54,150 bases of DNA from positions 521,449 through 575,598 of the forward strand of contig JBBHKE010002976.1 of NCBI GenBank assembly GCA_037447655.1, read 5' to 3'. Positions within the stretch are counted from its first letter, which is position 1. Every line of letters starts with the position of its first letter. Source of the stretch: Zygnema cylindricum (Eukaryota; Streptophyta; Zygnematophyceae; Zygnematales; Zygnemataceae). Below are positions 31,960 through 42,629 of this stretch, one piece after another. The notes under the pieces are model-generated. The model saw only the letters and a list, made by a program, of their open reading frames with translations, was not told the DNA's origin and did no database searches. The position numbers and the translations under genes are program-made.

Positions 31960-32456
31960 TTTGAGCCACCAAAGGCGGGTGGAAATTTAGAGGAAGAGGA
32001 CGATACGATCATTTTGGAAGGCAATCCAAATGGTCAGAGAGGTAATGCAAGTAAAACAGTTGCGAGGACAAATCATTCCGAAGGTTATGGTGTTGAAAAA
32101 GGCGCATGCAACGAAAACCAAAAAAAAAAAAAAAAGATAAAAAGAGTGAGGAAAAGGGGTTGTCGGGGGTCAATCTCCTAATGAGGAGGATAATTACATA
32201 ACCACGCAGAATAGGAAACTAGATGGCCGTAGGTTCTACAAGATAATTCTTTGATTGTGGTGGAAGAAATGGGTAAAATGTTAAGGGAAACCAACAAAGA
32301 ACAGCATGGGTTTCAAATGGAACTCCTTAACTCCGTGGAAAACGAGAGAACTTCTTAACTCCGTGGAAAACGCACTTGACAAGGTTGTCAGTCGAATGAT
32401 GTCGGCCATTGCAACAAACACCGAGAAAATATTGAATAGCTAAATCTTTACGAGTT
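31960..32456 (+). pseudogene. Broken coding remnant, possibly C-terminal part of a transposon-linked helical protein
   Basis: Successive frames on the plus strand look like protein coding: EPPKAGGNLEEEDDTIILEG, a Lys run at an A15 tract, SPNEEDNYITTQNRKLDGRR, then VVEEMGKMLRETNKEQHGFQ and VVSRMMSAIATNTEKILNS with a stop. A roughly 24-bp phrase (AACTCCGTGGAAAACG inside it) is doubled near 32325-32370 and breaks the frame. The heptad-like C-terminus resembles coiled coils of Myb/SANT-type proteins linked to PIF/Harbinger elements; this is a guess without a search. Confidence 0.35.
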
Positions 32457-33769
32457 CTATTTTGTTGGTATTTTCGAAGCTTAGAAAAGGTTTGTAATGA
32501 TCTCGAATTGAAAAATCATTGAAGGGTTTTGTGTTTTTGCAATGTAATCCCAAAGAGTTTTAGTTTCTGTGTTTTGACTTGATCATAGTGATAGAACACC
32601 AATATTACTGTGATCAAAGTTTTTTAAATGTGTGTGTATTTTTACTTATACAAGCAAATGATTGTATAATGATATTTTTGCATGCCTCATCTTCACTTAT
32701 AAAATTTGATGTCGATTATATTTGTTGTTTTTGCAAAGATGCATATGGCAACAATTTAAGGGTTATGCAACGCAATGTTTTGCTCATTTTCGTCTAAATT
32801 TAGGTCTATCTTTTTATATTCATTGTTTTTTCTAATTTTTTTAATGTTGCCTTGTTCAAGTGTCTTGAATATTCTCGTGTTCATCCAAGCTGGTTGGAGG
32901 GTCGTGGTTTGCGGACCATAGCTTCAAATTCATCGTTGTCACTCTGTGGTACAAAATGAGGTTGTTCTACGTAAATGTAATTCCTCGTTGATAAAGACCT
33001 GAAAAAAACCAATCACCTCCAAGTCTGATTTAATTTCAAATTTATTTTTATAGCAATCTGAAGTGAGTTTCAAGTCAAAAATTTGTGTTTTTCCTCCGGA
33101 ATGCCATTTTAAATTCCACACTCAATGAAATTTGTGTTTTTTTTAACATCTTAGTATGAGTTCGTATTTAAAATTTTAATTTCCTTACGCATTGGAATAA
33201 CAGATCTCATTGGCGTTTTGGCTAATTCTGACAGTATTATTTTTGTTTTATTTTTTGTGTGTTTAATGATTTAGGTTGTTTCACTTGAAATTAAACATTA
33301 TTTTAAGTGTGGAGGATATCAACTTTAATGATTGCCAAAACAACTAAGAGGTTTGAATACGTTTTGAATAAAAAAAATCTATGAACCAACAACATGTACC
33401 AAATTCACAGGCCAGCTGGAACGTATATAGTTGTACATAGTTGTAAAAAAGTCCGTAAACAGACGGTTGTCACCCTCATGAATCAAATATAGCAAATGTA
33501 AAAAAAAAATCCGGAAACATCGGGCTTAACACCGGTGAAGCACTCCCCTCTCTCGTGAATGTTGGTTTTGAAAAATAAAGAAAGAAGGGTGGTCAGTTAC
33601 CGAAAAAAAGGCTATCGGGAGATTTTTTTCCCAAAGGTGTATACAAAGAGGTATACAAAACAAAGACTTCAATGTGGTCCCAACTTCTAACCCTTCAAAG
33701 GGGAAATAAATGTTATAAGATTAACATATGTTGCTATTTTATTTACCTTTTTTTTCACAAATCGGGTAA
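32457..33769. other. Non-coding AT-rich DNA
   Basis: No gene, long repeat or RNA recognised in about 1.3 kb. Confidence 0.5.
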
Positions 33770-34895
33770 GAAGTAGATAGAATAAAATTGCGCGGTAGCA
33801 AGGAAATGGCATGTCGGAGAGTGAAGAACTGAGCAAGGATGCTGAACATTGTGCTCTATAACCCTGAAGGATGCATCAATCTCTTGAGCGTTCCACAACT
33901 TCAGAAGAAAGGTGCAAAAGCCACATGCATGGATGGAAGAAGGATTCATTTTGAGTAGTAAACATGACCATTGCAGAAGGCATCGTAATTGACAATATGC
34001 AAAGCCATTTGATATGGAGGAAACTGGAGAACATGAGGACAGATAAAAAGTAACACCTTCACTCGGAGGCGTCATCAAAAGAGACCGCAAGTTGTGGCAT
34101 CACGGAACGTGTCATACATTAGAAGGGAGTATTGAGGAGATGATTCGTCATGGTGCGGCTCGAGATCCGACGTGAGAAGAAGAGAGAATGTCACCCGATG
34201 TGTAGGATACACAAAAGGGAAACACAAAAGCAAGTCGCATCCAGTGAAGGGTATACAATTCAAGGCGGATGTCCTTTTAAACCTCGTCCATGTAGATCTT
34301 TGTCATAACATACATCCGGAAAAAAAGTGGAAAAAATAAATTCATTATAGTGGTTGTTGATGATTTAAGTAGGAGGACATGGGTATATTTATTGAAGACC
34401 AAGCCGGATGCTTTACAAACATAAAAACAATTGGTAGTCGTGGCTGAGAGAGAAAGTGGAAGGAAGGTGAGGGAAGTTTGGTCGGACCTCGAAGGTGAAT
34501 TTCTTGCCTATGCGGAATATTGTAAGAAATGTGGATTAAGTAACAATTTGTGGGCGCTTATTCCCCACAATCTAATGTAATTGCAAAGTGGAAGAATCGG
34601 AGGTTGCAAAAGATGGTGCGAGCCATGCTCCACACTACGAAACACACACATCGTCGTTGGGGAGAAGCAATTATGGCGGCCAATCATGTTACCAACTGAA
34701 GAATTAACTTGGTTTTGGGCAACAAAACACCAAAGGAACTTTGGATTGAACGACTGCCCACGGTGAAACACTTGAGGATTTGGGGATGTTAGGCAATGGG
34801 GAATGTAGACAAGAGGAACCAAGAGGGGAATTTTACGGCACGATCTAGGAATGATAATTTGTGGGTTACAGTGAGTAGATTTGTTGAACCGCAAC
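33770..34895 (+). pseudogene. Plus-strand copia pol relic: protease end, GAG-pre-integrase, integrase
   Basis: Broken frames in the same order as copia Pol: NPEGCINLLSVPQLQKKGAK (protease end, about 33860-33915), KLWHHGTCH and EEMIRHGAARD (GAG-pre-integrase, about 34090-34170), GKHKSKSHPVKG (zinc-site tail, about 34220), VVVDDLSRRTWVYLLKTKPD (integrase core, about 34345), VWSDLEGEFLAY, RLQKMVRAMLHTT, RWGEAIMAANHVTN and TPKELWIERLPTVKHLRIWG (to about 34790). Many stops and shifts; no LTRs found. It is an older lineage than elements I-III and in the opposite orientation. Confidence 0.75.
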
Positions 34896-35253
34896 TAAGC
34901 GAGCTCATTAAAATAAATTAAATCGAATGATATCGGTTTCAAGCTATGATCGACCCAACAAAACCGAACTGGTGAAAAACCGGTTTAGTTCGGTTCAAAA
35001 CGGTTTCCACTAGGATCACGACAAGTTGCTAATTTAAATGGATGACGTCAACATCGTTCCAGATATAACGGAATGTAATTGATTCTAAAATGTCACAACA
35101 CGAGATATTTCATGTTTTGACCTACATATTGTATTGCATCGGTCAAATCGCACGAATTACATTAATCCATGCGTCCTAGCAAGACCGAAGCGTATCACGA
35201 AATCTCGTTCGTCCATTTGACATATGTGGTTGTGATGGGGTATGATGCGAACA
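34896..35253. other. Non-coding stretch, nothing recognised
   Basis: A short run of GGTTTAGTTCGGTTC-like repeats near 34970 stands out; otherwise nothing. Confidence 0.45.
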
Positions 35254-35261
35254 CCCTAAGG

Positions 35262-35725
35262 CAGACGTCGCAAACGGTTAACCGAAACCGTAACCGACCG
35301 TTAACCGACCGCCTGCGTCGGATCCGGAACGGATTCGGGTGCCAATTTGGGGGGGGCGGGCGGGTTCGGGTGGTTGATTCACAGAAAAAAAAAAAAATAT
35401 CGGTTACGGTCGGGTAAGCAACAAACGAAAAAAAATGAAGTTTTGTATTGTCCATACTATCCAACATTATTGTACTTTGTACTTTTGGTATCGTGGAAAG
35501 TATAAGGGGAAATGTACCATTAATTTTGTACTTATTCGGGTACGGGCGGGTATGGGTAGTCGCGAGAAATGGAGTTTCGGTTAACTTTTATTTTCTTAAA
35601 CGCGTTTCGGGTAACGGTTAACAATTTTGGAGCGTGACATAACCCTGTCGGGCGTCGGGTACTCAGATTTTGAAAAAAAAACCGTCGGTTTCGGTTGTCT
35701 AAATTTTTTACTTTTGCGACCTCTG
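35262..35725. mobile_element. hAT-type non-autonomous element, family C
   Basis: 464 bp with ends CAGACGTCGCAAA and TTTGCGACCTCTG and an 8-bp flanking repeat CCCTAAGG (35254-35261) / CCCCAAGG (35726-35733), one mismatch. CAGnG-like termini and 8-bp duplications fit hAT. The subterminal part is rich in GGTTAACCG/CGGTTA motifs. A partial copy is at 7800-8032. Confidence 0.8.
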
Positions 35726-35733
35726 CCCCAAGG

Positions 35734-37564
35734 GCGGTCTTTCGTAATGGTGGTATTTTAGTGCGAACTGATTGAAATATGTTGCGCTGTTTATGTCGTA
35801 CTTTTATTTTTCCCCTTTTATACTCTCATGGTATTTCCGTTGTAAGTTTTGCAATAGACTCTATTTTTCTTATATATAAATTTTACGAATAGGTCTCAAA
35901 AAAAGTCCCTAACCTATTCGTCAAACGCTTAACGGTTACGTCACGACAGCTAAACAGATTCGTAATTTTTACACAATCGAACATTCGCAATAAAGCCCTA
36001 AGCGAAGGGCTCGTGTCGAATTCGGTACTTTCCGTTTATTTTTCATGCTTGTAGTGTGGATTAGCTCACAGGATCAGGACAGCGGTACAATGGCGCGTCT
36101 TTATGATCTAATTGGCCGTCCAGACTCCAGAGTCAGCTACCGCGCGTGTCTGCCACGTGGCAAAATCGATTGCGGTTACGGCATCTCACCGACAAATCAG
36201 ATCGTGTTATCGTGGCAGCAATCGTTTCTAGAAAAAATTAAAAATCGTACTATAATAAAATCTAGAGGGCGGGAAGTCCAACCAATCCAGCAACCGCAGC
36301 CAATCATTGTTCGAAGATTCGGGAGATCCTGGCAGCGAAGATGCATGCGCTTTCTTTCTTCTTTCTTCTTTCTTCTAACGGAAGTATCCAGAATCGGAGA
36401 ATCCTAGAAATAGACAAGCAATCGGACGGTCGGAGACTTGTAATCTCTGCTCTTTAGAGTGAATGGAATGTACGGACAGCCTTCTAGTCGCTTTGACATC
36501 TTTGGCAAGCTTCATCTTTGATTGGCGTCGGTTGGAAACTTGGAATAACAAAAAAAGACAAAATAATATCCGATATTTGTAGCGCTCGTGAAAATAAAGT
36601 ACAACATTTAAATCGTCGGCGCTGCACTGACGCCCTAAAGAGCTCCCCATGCCACGTGTCACTCTATTAAAAAGTAAACCTAAAAAATATTTGCGGGGGG
36701 GGGGAATCCGGCAACAACCGTGAGCGCATTACAAGCCACATTCCGTACAAGATGCATTTAAAATCCGACAATGAACAGTCAGCAATTTGGATTTTGTGAA
36801 ATATGCTACAAGACTGTACAGTATGGGTATCGAACAAGCCCCTGGGTCATTGCTTCTAATGCTCCTGAAGTGGCCCACGTGGTGACACGTATGTGGCCCA
36901 CCAGGCTGCCCCGACTGCGAGAGAAGGCTCGTCAGATTCCACCGACCAACTGACAGCTTCTCGAATCCAGCGTGGCACCGACAGACTAACCCTAAAAGTA
37001 GAAAAACGACAAAATCAAGTATGAAAATATCAGGTCGTACTCAGCATTTCCTCCGTCACGAGTTGCCAGACGTTGTACAGACGTATTTGCTGGAAGATTC
37101 GGGCCAGGCTTACGTCAGGTAGGGAAAGTAGAAGAAGTCTGGCACACGTGTTCGTTTCTAAGTGGTACTTCTCAGGATTGCGATCAGATATTAAAGCAAG
37201 TCAAAGATTTTCAGGCCGTACAGTCGGCGTGGTACAATTCGAAGAGCGTACTCTCTTTTTCAAAGATTCAAACAGCCTCCGAATAAGACAAAAATAAGCA
37301 GCGAACCGCGAAGGACAAAAGGAGCGTGACACGACAGCTTCCGGCAAAGATTGTAATTTGGCTTCTAGTGGATTTGCATCCACCCTGTCCAAAGCCACGC
37401 GGTATATATGACGTGTAAAGGATCCAGTGGAAGCAGGCCACGGCACTTTAAATCTGCCTATATCAATTTTCTGTCTTTAGTATCAAGATATACTGTAGCG
37501 ATTGTGTACAGACTGTACTGAATCTTGCAACTTTTTGGCCCTCCGGGGTGCCGAAGACGTCCGC
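35734..37564. other. Non-coding stretch with G-boxes; possible regulatory region or unrecognised solo LTR
   Basis: Holds a 12-bp perfect palindrome TGCCACGTGGCA (36151-36162), further ACGTG motifs near 36651, 36880 and 37144, and a TATATAT at 37403-37409. The motif style resembles the element II LTRs, but I find no TG...CA borders or duplication. Small frames in it look random. It is the most promoter-like host sequence in the window, but no gene follows. Confidence 0.35.
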
Positions 37565-37566
37565 TA

Positions 37567-38105
37567 CACCGCCAATCGCTATTAGCGTTGTGTACGCTAA
37601 TCCCGTCCCGCTTTTTTTTTGTTTTATTCTCAAATAGCGTAGTTTATTCTATTTTTTTCTTTATTCTATTTAGGGTTATATTCAGTACGTTGTCTCTTAA
37701 ATAGAGTGGTGTACGGTCAGTGTCAGACCGTACATAAATGTACCTTTTTAAGTTAAAAATTACAATAAATTAGTTTTAGTAATCGCGGACGCATGAGAAT
37801 GTGCGTTCTAAAAAAGAAAAAAACCAGGTCGTAAAAAATCCCGCTCGCACATATTCGTCCGACAGCCGCGTTTCGACCGTGTGAATGTACGATTTGTGTA
37901 CGATTTGTCAGATTTTGTACGGAAACTTATATTAGTGTAAGCATGTTTGCGACCGACATTTGTTTTTTCAAAGATCCAAATTACCATAATCAAACAATTA
38001 GAATGTATGATTTTTTCCAAAATTTTCAAATTCTTAAATAGCGTACACCACGGTAATTATTTGTATACGCTAATGAAACCTACACGCTAATAGCGATTGG
38101 CGGTG
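37567..38105. mobile_element. TA-type MITE, family A, copy 4
   Basis: 539 bp. Both ends carry the same terminal repeat beginning CACCGCCAATCGCTATTAGC with no mismatch over at least 20 bp. TA on both sides (37565-37566, 38106-38107). The interior aligns along its length with the reverse complement of 45515-46073 (shared GACGCATGAGAAT, CATGTTTGCGACCGACATT and AGTGGTGTACGG). Confidence 0.85.
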
Positions 38106-38107
38106 TA

Positions 38108-38308
38108 CCGCTCGTTTAGGGTTTATTTTTTCTGTTTTTGTTTTTTTTTTATTAAAAAAACAACCCGAACCCCAAAACCCTATTTCTCGTACCCGATCCC
38201 AAGAGGTGCAGAATGTCGGCGCGAGGTGCCGCGAGGTGCCGAAGGTCCCACACTTGTATGGGGGCTTGTTCGATACCCTTGCTGTACACAGTGTATCGCT
38301 ATACCTAT
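38108..38308. other. Short non-coding spacer
   Basis: T- and A-rich, with a doubled GGTGCCGCGAGGTGCCG-like phrase near 38222-38242. No gene. Confidence 0.5.
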
Positions 38309-38498
38309 TAGTGTTGGGTATCGAGGACCTTTTGCCGATATTCGATATATATCGAATTTCAGGTACCCGATAATCGATATATGGCTTCGATATATCGAAA
38401 ACCAAATAATCGCGATATATCGCCAATATATCGTATCGCCGATATATCGAGGCATTAAATATTTTCTTTTTTCTTTTTTTTCCCGATTTTTTTTTCAA

Positions 38499-38539
38499 CC
38501 CCCCCCCCCCACTGAGCGGGCGCCGGGGGGGGGGGGGGG
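38499..38539. repeat. Poly-C / poly-G hairpin at the element III insertion site
   Basis: A C12 run, ACTGAGCGGGCGCC, then a G15 run that ends exactly where the LTR starts. The runs can pair with each other or form quadruplex structures. The G run continues on the other side of element III (44021-44040), so the target duplication is hidden inside G residues. Confidence 0.8.
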
Positions 38540-39209
38540 TGTTGAAGGTCAAGGGCATTCTGACTTGGTTGTGTTCCACTCCCACTAGGCGTCACCCTCA
38601 TACCAACAGGGACTTAGCCATTAGTAGACATGGCGGTAGAAGCAAACCCAAAGAGTAATACCTATTTGACTAGATTTATGTTGTAAGATATGTAGCTCTA
38701 AGTGAGAGAGGTCTTACAACCAGACAAACATATACCACAGCCAAAATAAAGACAATAGAATAGAAAAACACCTTAAAGTGCACTTAGTGCTCTCATTTCC
38801 TCAAACTCTATGTAGAATGTACATTCTGTGTCAAACTGATCATTCCTAATTGAATTAAATACTCTAAAGATCCTCAAAATATCTAAAACGTATGTACAGG
38901 GTTCACTAGACAACCTACTAACAAAAATCTAAGTGTTTGGACCAGAATTGTCCACTAACAATATATATACCCTAAAAATCCGGGTGATTCTTATCACGTC
39001 CACATTCATTGGCGGCCCTACACACTAATTTACTTAAAGAAAACTATTCGTGTAGATACTACAAAAATTCCACACTAAATTTGGTCAATATTGAACAGTT
39101 GGTATTCCAAAAATATTCTAAGTCCTAGACTCAAATTTCTAAGACTTACTAAAGCTTACTTTTCAATAAACTCTAATTTCTAAGACTTACTAAAGCTTAC
39201 TTTTCAATA
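38540..39209 (-). repeat. 3' LTR of element III
   Basis: 670 bp, TGTTGAAGGTC to TTTTCAATA. The sense strand starts TATTGAAAA, an unusual TA start present in both LTRs. Confidence 0.95.
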
Positions 39210-39229
39210 CTCCCCTTAAGCTTTAGAAG
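39210..39229 (-). other. Polypurine tract of element III
   Basis: The window strand reads CTCCCCTTAAGCTTTAGAAG beside the 3' LTR, purine-rich in the sense strand. Confidence 0.8.
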
Positions 39230-39231
39230 AC

Positions 39232-39771
39232 TTACTCACTAAGACCACATGCTTTTGTGCAGTACTCCAACTTAGGAGATGGAAGGGCTTTTGTCAACAT
39301 GGCTACAACCATTTTCTCATCAGGCAAATAACAAAGTTTCACCACTCTTGCAAATACTTTTTCTCGTACCAAATGTAGGTGAATGTCCATATGCTTGCTC
39401 TTAAAATGGTGACTTTGATTTGTAGCCACAGAAATGGGTGTTTGATTGTTGCACCACATTATTTGTGTTCCGTGTTGTGTAAACCCCAATTTTTGAAGAA
39501 ATGCCTTAATCCAAAACAACTCTTTTAAGGCTGCGCTTGCAGCCATGTATTTGACTTCCATAGTCGATTGTGCCTTGACTTTTTAAAGTTTACTACTCCA
39601 ACTACAAGTTCCACTTCCAATCTGAATGACATACCCAGTTGTAGATTTCCTACTAGGCACATCACCATAGCTAGCATCACTCCAAGTATTAATGCTAACT
39701 TTGTCCCCTCCCAAAGTAAGCCAAAGAGTTCTAGTCCTAACAAGATATCTTAAGACCCTTTTTGCTGCCTC
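39232..39771 (-). pseudogene. RNase H domain, element III
   Basis: Motifs in order: WSDASYGDVPSRKSTTGYV, SWSS, MEVKYMAASAALKELFWIK, HHFKSKHMDIHLHLVREKVF and LTKALPSPKLEYC, with the stop at 39232. Met-Glu-Val-Lys-Tyr replaces the usual MEAEY. One stop near 39583 and a frame change break it. Confidence 0.85.
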
Positions 39772-40279
39772 CTAATCTCTCTTTCGTGGATTTTGTAGAC
39801 TTCTGCTCAACACACCAACAGCTGCAGCTATATGGGGCCTAGTGCAATTCATGAAGTAAATCAGACTTCCTACTACTTGCTTGTAAGGTACTTGGGAAAT
39901 AAATTTTTGCTCTTCTGCACTAAGTTCCTCATCTATTATGACTCCAAACTCATGCTCCATTCCTTCAAGTTTTTTCTTATACTCCATAAGAGATGCACAA
40001 CCTTTGGCATCAGCCAAGCCAATTTTTTCCAACATGTTTCCTATCGCTTCTTTTTGAGTTAGCCTAATGATTTTCTTTTCTCTATCTCTTTCAACTTGTA
40101 TTCTAAGAATGTATTTAGCTTTATCCAAATCCTTCATTTCAAATTTTGAATTAAGAGCGTGTTTTACTCTAGCAATTCCTTCTTTGTTCCTACTAATTAA
40201 CAGCAAAATCATCAATATACACAACAATGAATATCACCTCGTCAGGATTATCACCACACATCATATATACTGAATGATC
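39772..40279 (-). pseudogene. Reverse transcriptase C-terminal half, element III
   Basis: VIFIVVYIDDFAV carries the polymerase signature as YIDD (40208-40219), then a frame change, then KFEMKDLDKAKYILRIQVE, IRLTQKEAIGNMLEK and YKQVVGSLIYF. A stop lies at its start just after LGFTRIS and another at 39772. Confidence 0.85.
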
Positions 40280-40999
40280 TTAACTAATTCTTGTAAATCC
40301 TAATCCTGTCAAGAACTCATCTAACTTTCGGTTCCATTGCCTAGGGGCCTGTTTTAGGCCATACAAAGATTTTAAAAGTTTGCACACAAGATTTTCTTTT
40401 CCTGCTTCCTCATAACCCTCTGGCTGCTTCATATAAATGACCTCATCTAAATCACCATGCAAAAATGCAGTTTTTACATCCATTTGGTGGATGTCAAAAT
40501 CCTTTATGGCAGCTAATGTAGGTAAGATGCGTACAGATGGAAACCTTATAACCGGTGAAAATGTTTCTTCATAATATATCCCCTCCTTTTGATTATATCC
40601 CTTAGCAACCAAGCGAGCCTTATACCTGTCTATGGTATTATCTGGGTTCAATTTTAATTTAAACACCCATTTACTTCGAATAGCCTTTCTTCTAGGAGGA
40701 AGTTCCACCGGATTCCATGTTTGGGCCTCCATGATGGACTTCATTTCCTCATTAACCGCTTCTACCCAGTGTTCCATTTCATTACTCAAAAAAATTTCCG
40801 TCAATGTAAGAGGCTCCTCTATGTGTGCTGAGTGAGCAAAGGCTGCATTTTCTCCCCTAAGTCGTGCACTTCGCCTCACTCCACTTGGAAATTCCGTCGC
40901 TAGTATAGATGGTTTGGTCCTCCTCTTTGATACATGTGATTCTTCTTGTGATTCAGTTTCGGCTTGAGGTAGAGGAGAGTCTGCAACTCTTTCGGGCAT
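40280..40999 (-). pseudogene. Reverse transcriptase N-terminal half with linker, element III
   Basis: 239 open codons: a linker with RRSARLRGE, then MKSIMEAQTWNPVELPPRRK, SKWVFKLKLNPDNTIDRYKA, RLVAKGYNQKEGIYYEETFS, MDVKTAFLHGDLDEVIYMKQ, PEGYEEAGKENLVCKL and LYGLKQAPRQWNRKLDEFL. Unlike element I there is no stop after FLHGDL. Closely similar to element I in this domain. Confidence 0.88.
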
Positions 41000-41036
41000 A
41001 ATACTTCATGTTTCTGGTGGAGAAGATGATTGCAAG

Positions 41037-41619
41037 TCACTTTGAGCTAATGTAGATGCATTTTCTATATTTTTTCTTGAAAAACATGGGATTTTCCTCT
41101 AAAAAGATATAATCAACACTTATATCTTTCTTTTCATCTATACGCTCATTAAATACATCTTCTCTTTTTCCTTCATCCTTCACAATAATGTTTCTAGCTA
41201 CCACAACTCTATTTCTCTTAGTGTCATACACTCTATAACCTTTGGCATGATCATCATACCCTAGAAATAGCCTTGGTATACCTTTTGGTTCTAGCTTCCA
41301 TTTCTGCGGATCATTATCTAACATAAAAACCTTACTTCTAAAAACCTTGAAGTTACTTACATGTGGTTTGAGTCCAGTCCACATTTCATAGGGAGTTTTA
41401 TCTTTTACTGCCCTTGTTTATAGCCTGTTTCTCACTTAAGGTGCACAATTCATAGCCTCAGCCCAAAAATTGTAATCTATGTCCATATCAGCCATCATTA
41501 TCCTAGCACACTCTGATATAGTCCTATTCATCCTCTCTGAAACACCATTTTGTTCGGGAGAATAAGAAACAGTAAGCTAACGTGAGATTCCATGCAATTT
41601 TAAGAATTCTGCAAATTCA
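41037..41619 (-). pseudogene. Integrase C-terminal part, element III
   Basis: SYSPEQNGVSERMNRTI (catalytic Glu region), FWAEAMNCAP, then two TAA stops at 41436-41438 and 41418-41420, then TPYEMWTGLKPHVSNFKVFR and LFLGYDDHAKGYRVYD to 41037. A TAG lies at 41577-41579 where relatives have Gln. Confidence 0.85.
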
Positions 41620-41913
41620 TTAGAAAATGTTTTCCCCTCCATTATCAGATCTGAACCCTGCTATCTTTCTCTCATGCAAATTTTCAACCCAAGCCTTATA
41701 CTCCTTAAAATTTGCAAAGACTTGATCCTTACTTTTCAAAAAATAAACTGTAGTAAACCTACTAAAGTCATCCATAAAAGTAAGCATAAACTTAACCCCT
41801 CCTACAGATGGGTATCTAGATGGCCCCCATACATCTGAATAAATTAGTTCTACCACCCTGCTACTTTTATGATCAGTTTGCGAAGGGAAAGGCAACTTAT
41901 GGATTTTTCCCAT
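41620..41913 (-). pseudogene. Integrase core, element III
   Basis: MGKIHKLPFPSQTDHKSSRV, YSDVWGPSRYPSVGG (first catalytic Asp present), FMDDFSRFTTVYFLKSKDQ and FRSDNGGENIF (second Asp). It is entered by a frame change after the zinc-site Cys and left by another after GGEN. Confidence 0.88.
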
Positions 41914-42629
41914 TGCACATCATCACATACATTTGATGTTGGTTTTTGACTAATTTTTACACCTTCCATCATTTTTTGATTTACCATCTTTTCTAATCTA
42001 TCATAATTCACATGTCCTAAACGTTTATGCCATAAATCACAATCACTGATTACACTTGAGTACATAACATCATTGTCATTATCATTTGCAAGACTCAATC
42101 GATACAAATTGTTTCCACCAGCAAAACCCTCTGCAGCTATTTTCCCATTCTTACTCACTGTTTTCTTCCCATTCTCAGATATAGTTTTAAAACCTTTCTT
42201 TTCTACCACCGAAGTAAAGAAAAAAAATCTTTTAAAAGCTGGGAAATGCAACACATCTTCTAAAACCCTTTTCACAGGTTTTCCCTCTACATTCAACATA
42301 AGTGACACCCTCCTCTTTGCTTTCGACTCAACAAAGGTATCATCACTAAAATAAATTTTGATAAGAGAAGTAGATTCAATACTCTCAAAGAGATAGCGAC
42401 TGCGGCACATGTGTGCAGACTCACCCGAGTCTATAATCCATTCGTCTTCCTCCACGCCTTCCATTGCTTGTGCCATCGCAAAGTATTTCTTTTTGTTGTT
42501 ATTCAGAAAGCTGCTCACATCCTCCTCTTGAAGTGCATTGGAAAATGTTGTTGGGCGTCCATTTGACGTAGATGGAACTCGGCTTTTGTCCCAACCTGAG
42601 CGAAAATTTCCCGTAGCATTAGCTCTCTT
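41850..42629 (-). pseudogene. Protease and GAG-pre-integrase, element III
   Basis: Continues in the same frame as gag after its TAG. Acid-protease motif DEWIIDSGESAHMC (DSG kept, Ala to Glu after it), DVLHFPAFKRF, then CDLWHKRLGHVNYDRLEKMV of the integrase zinc region. The frame is lost after SNVCDDVQW. Confidence 0.85.

Noticed and set aside
33755-34894. Minus-strand frames of 62-128 codons
   Set aside because: Antisense of the copia relic on the plus strand.
36045-37446. Solo LTR call for the G-box region
   Set aside because: No TG/CA borders, target duplication or homologous LTR stretch could be found; left as an unassigned region.
38070-38588. Overlapping 171- and 163-codon frames on both strands
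   Set aside because: They span a hAT end with palindromic CGATATAT repeats and a poly-C/poly-G hairpin; no protein motif.
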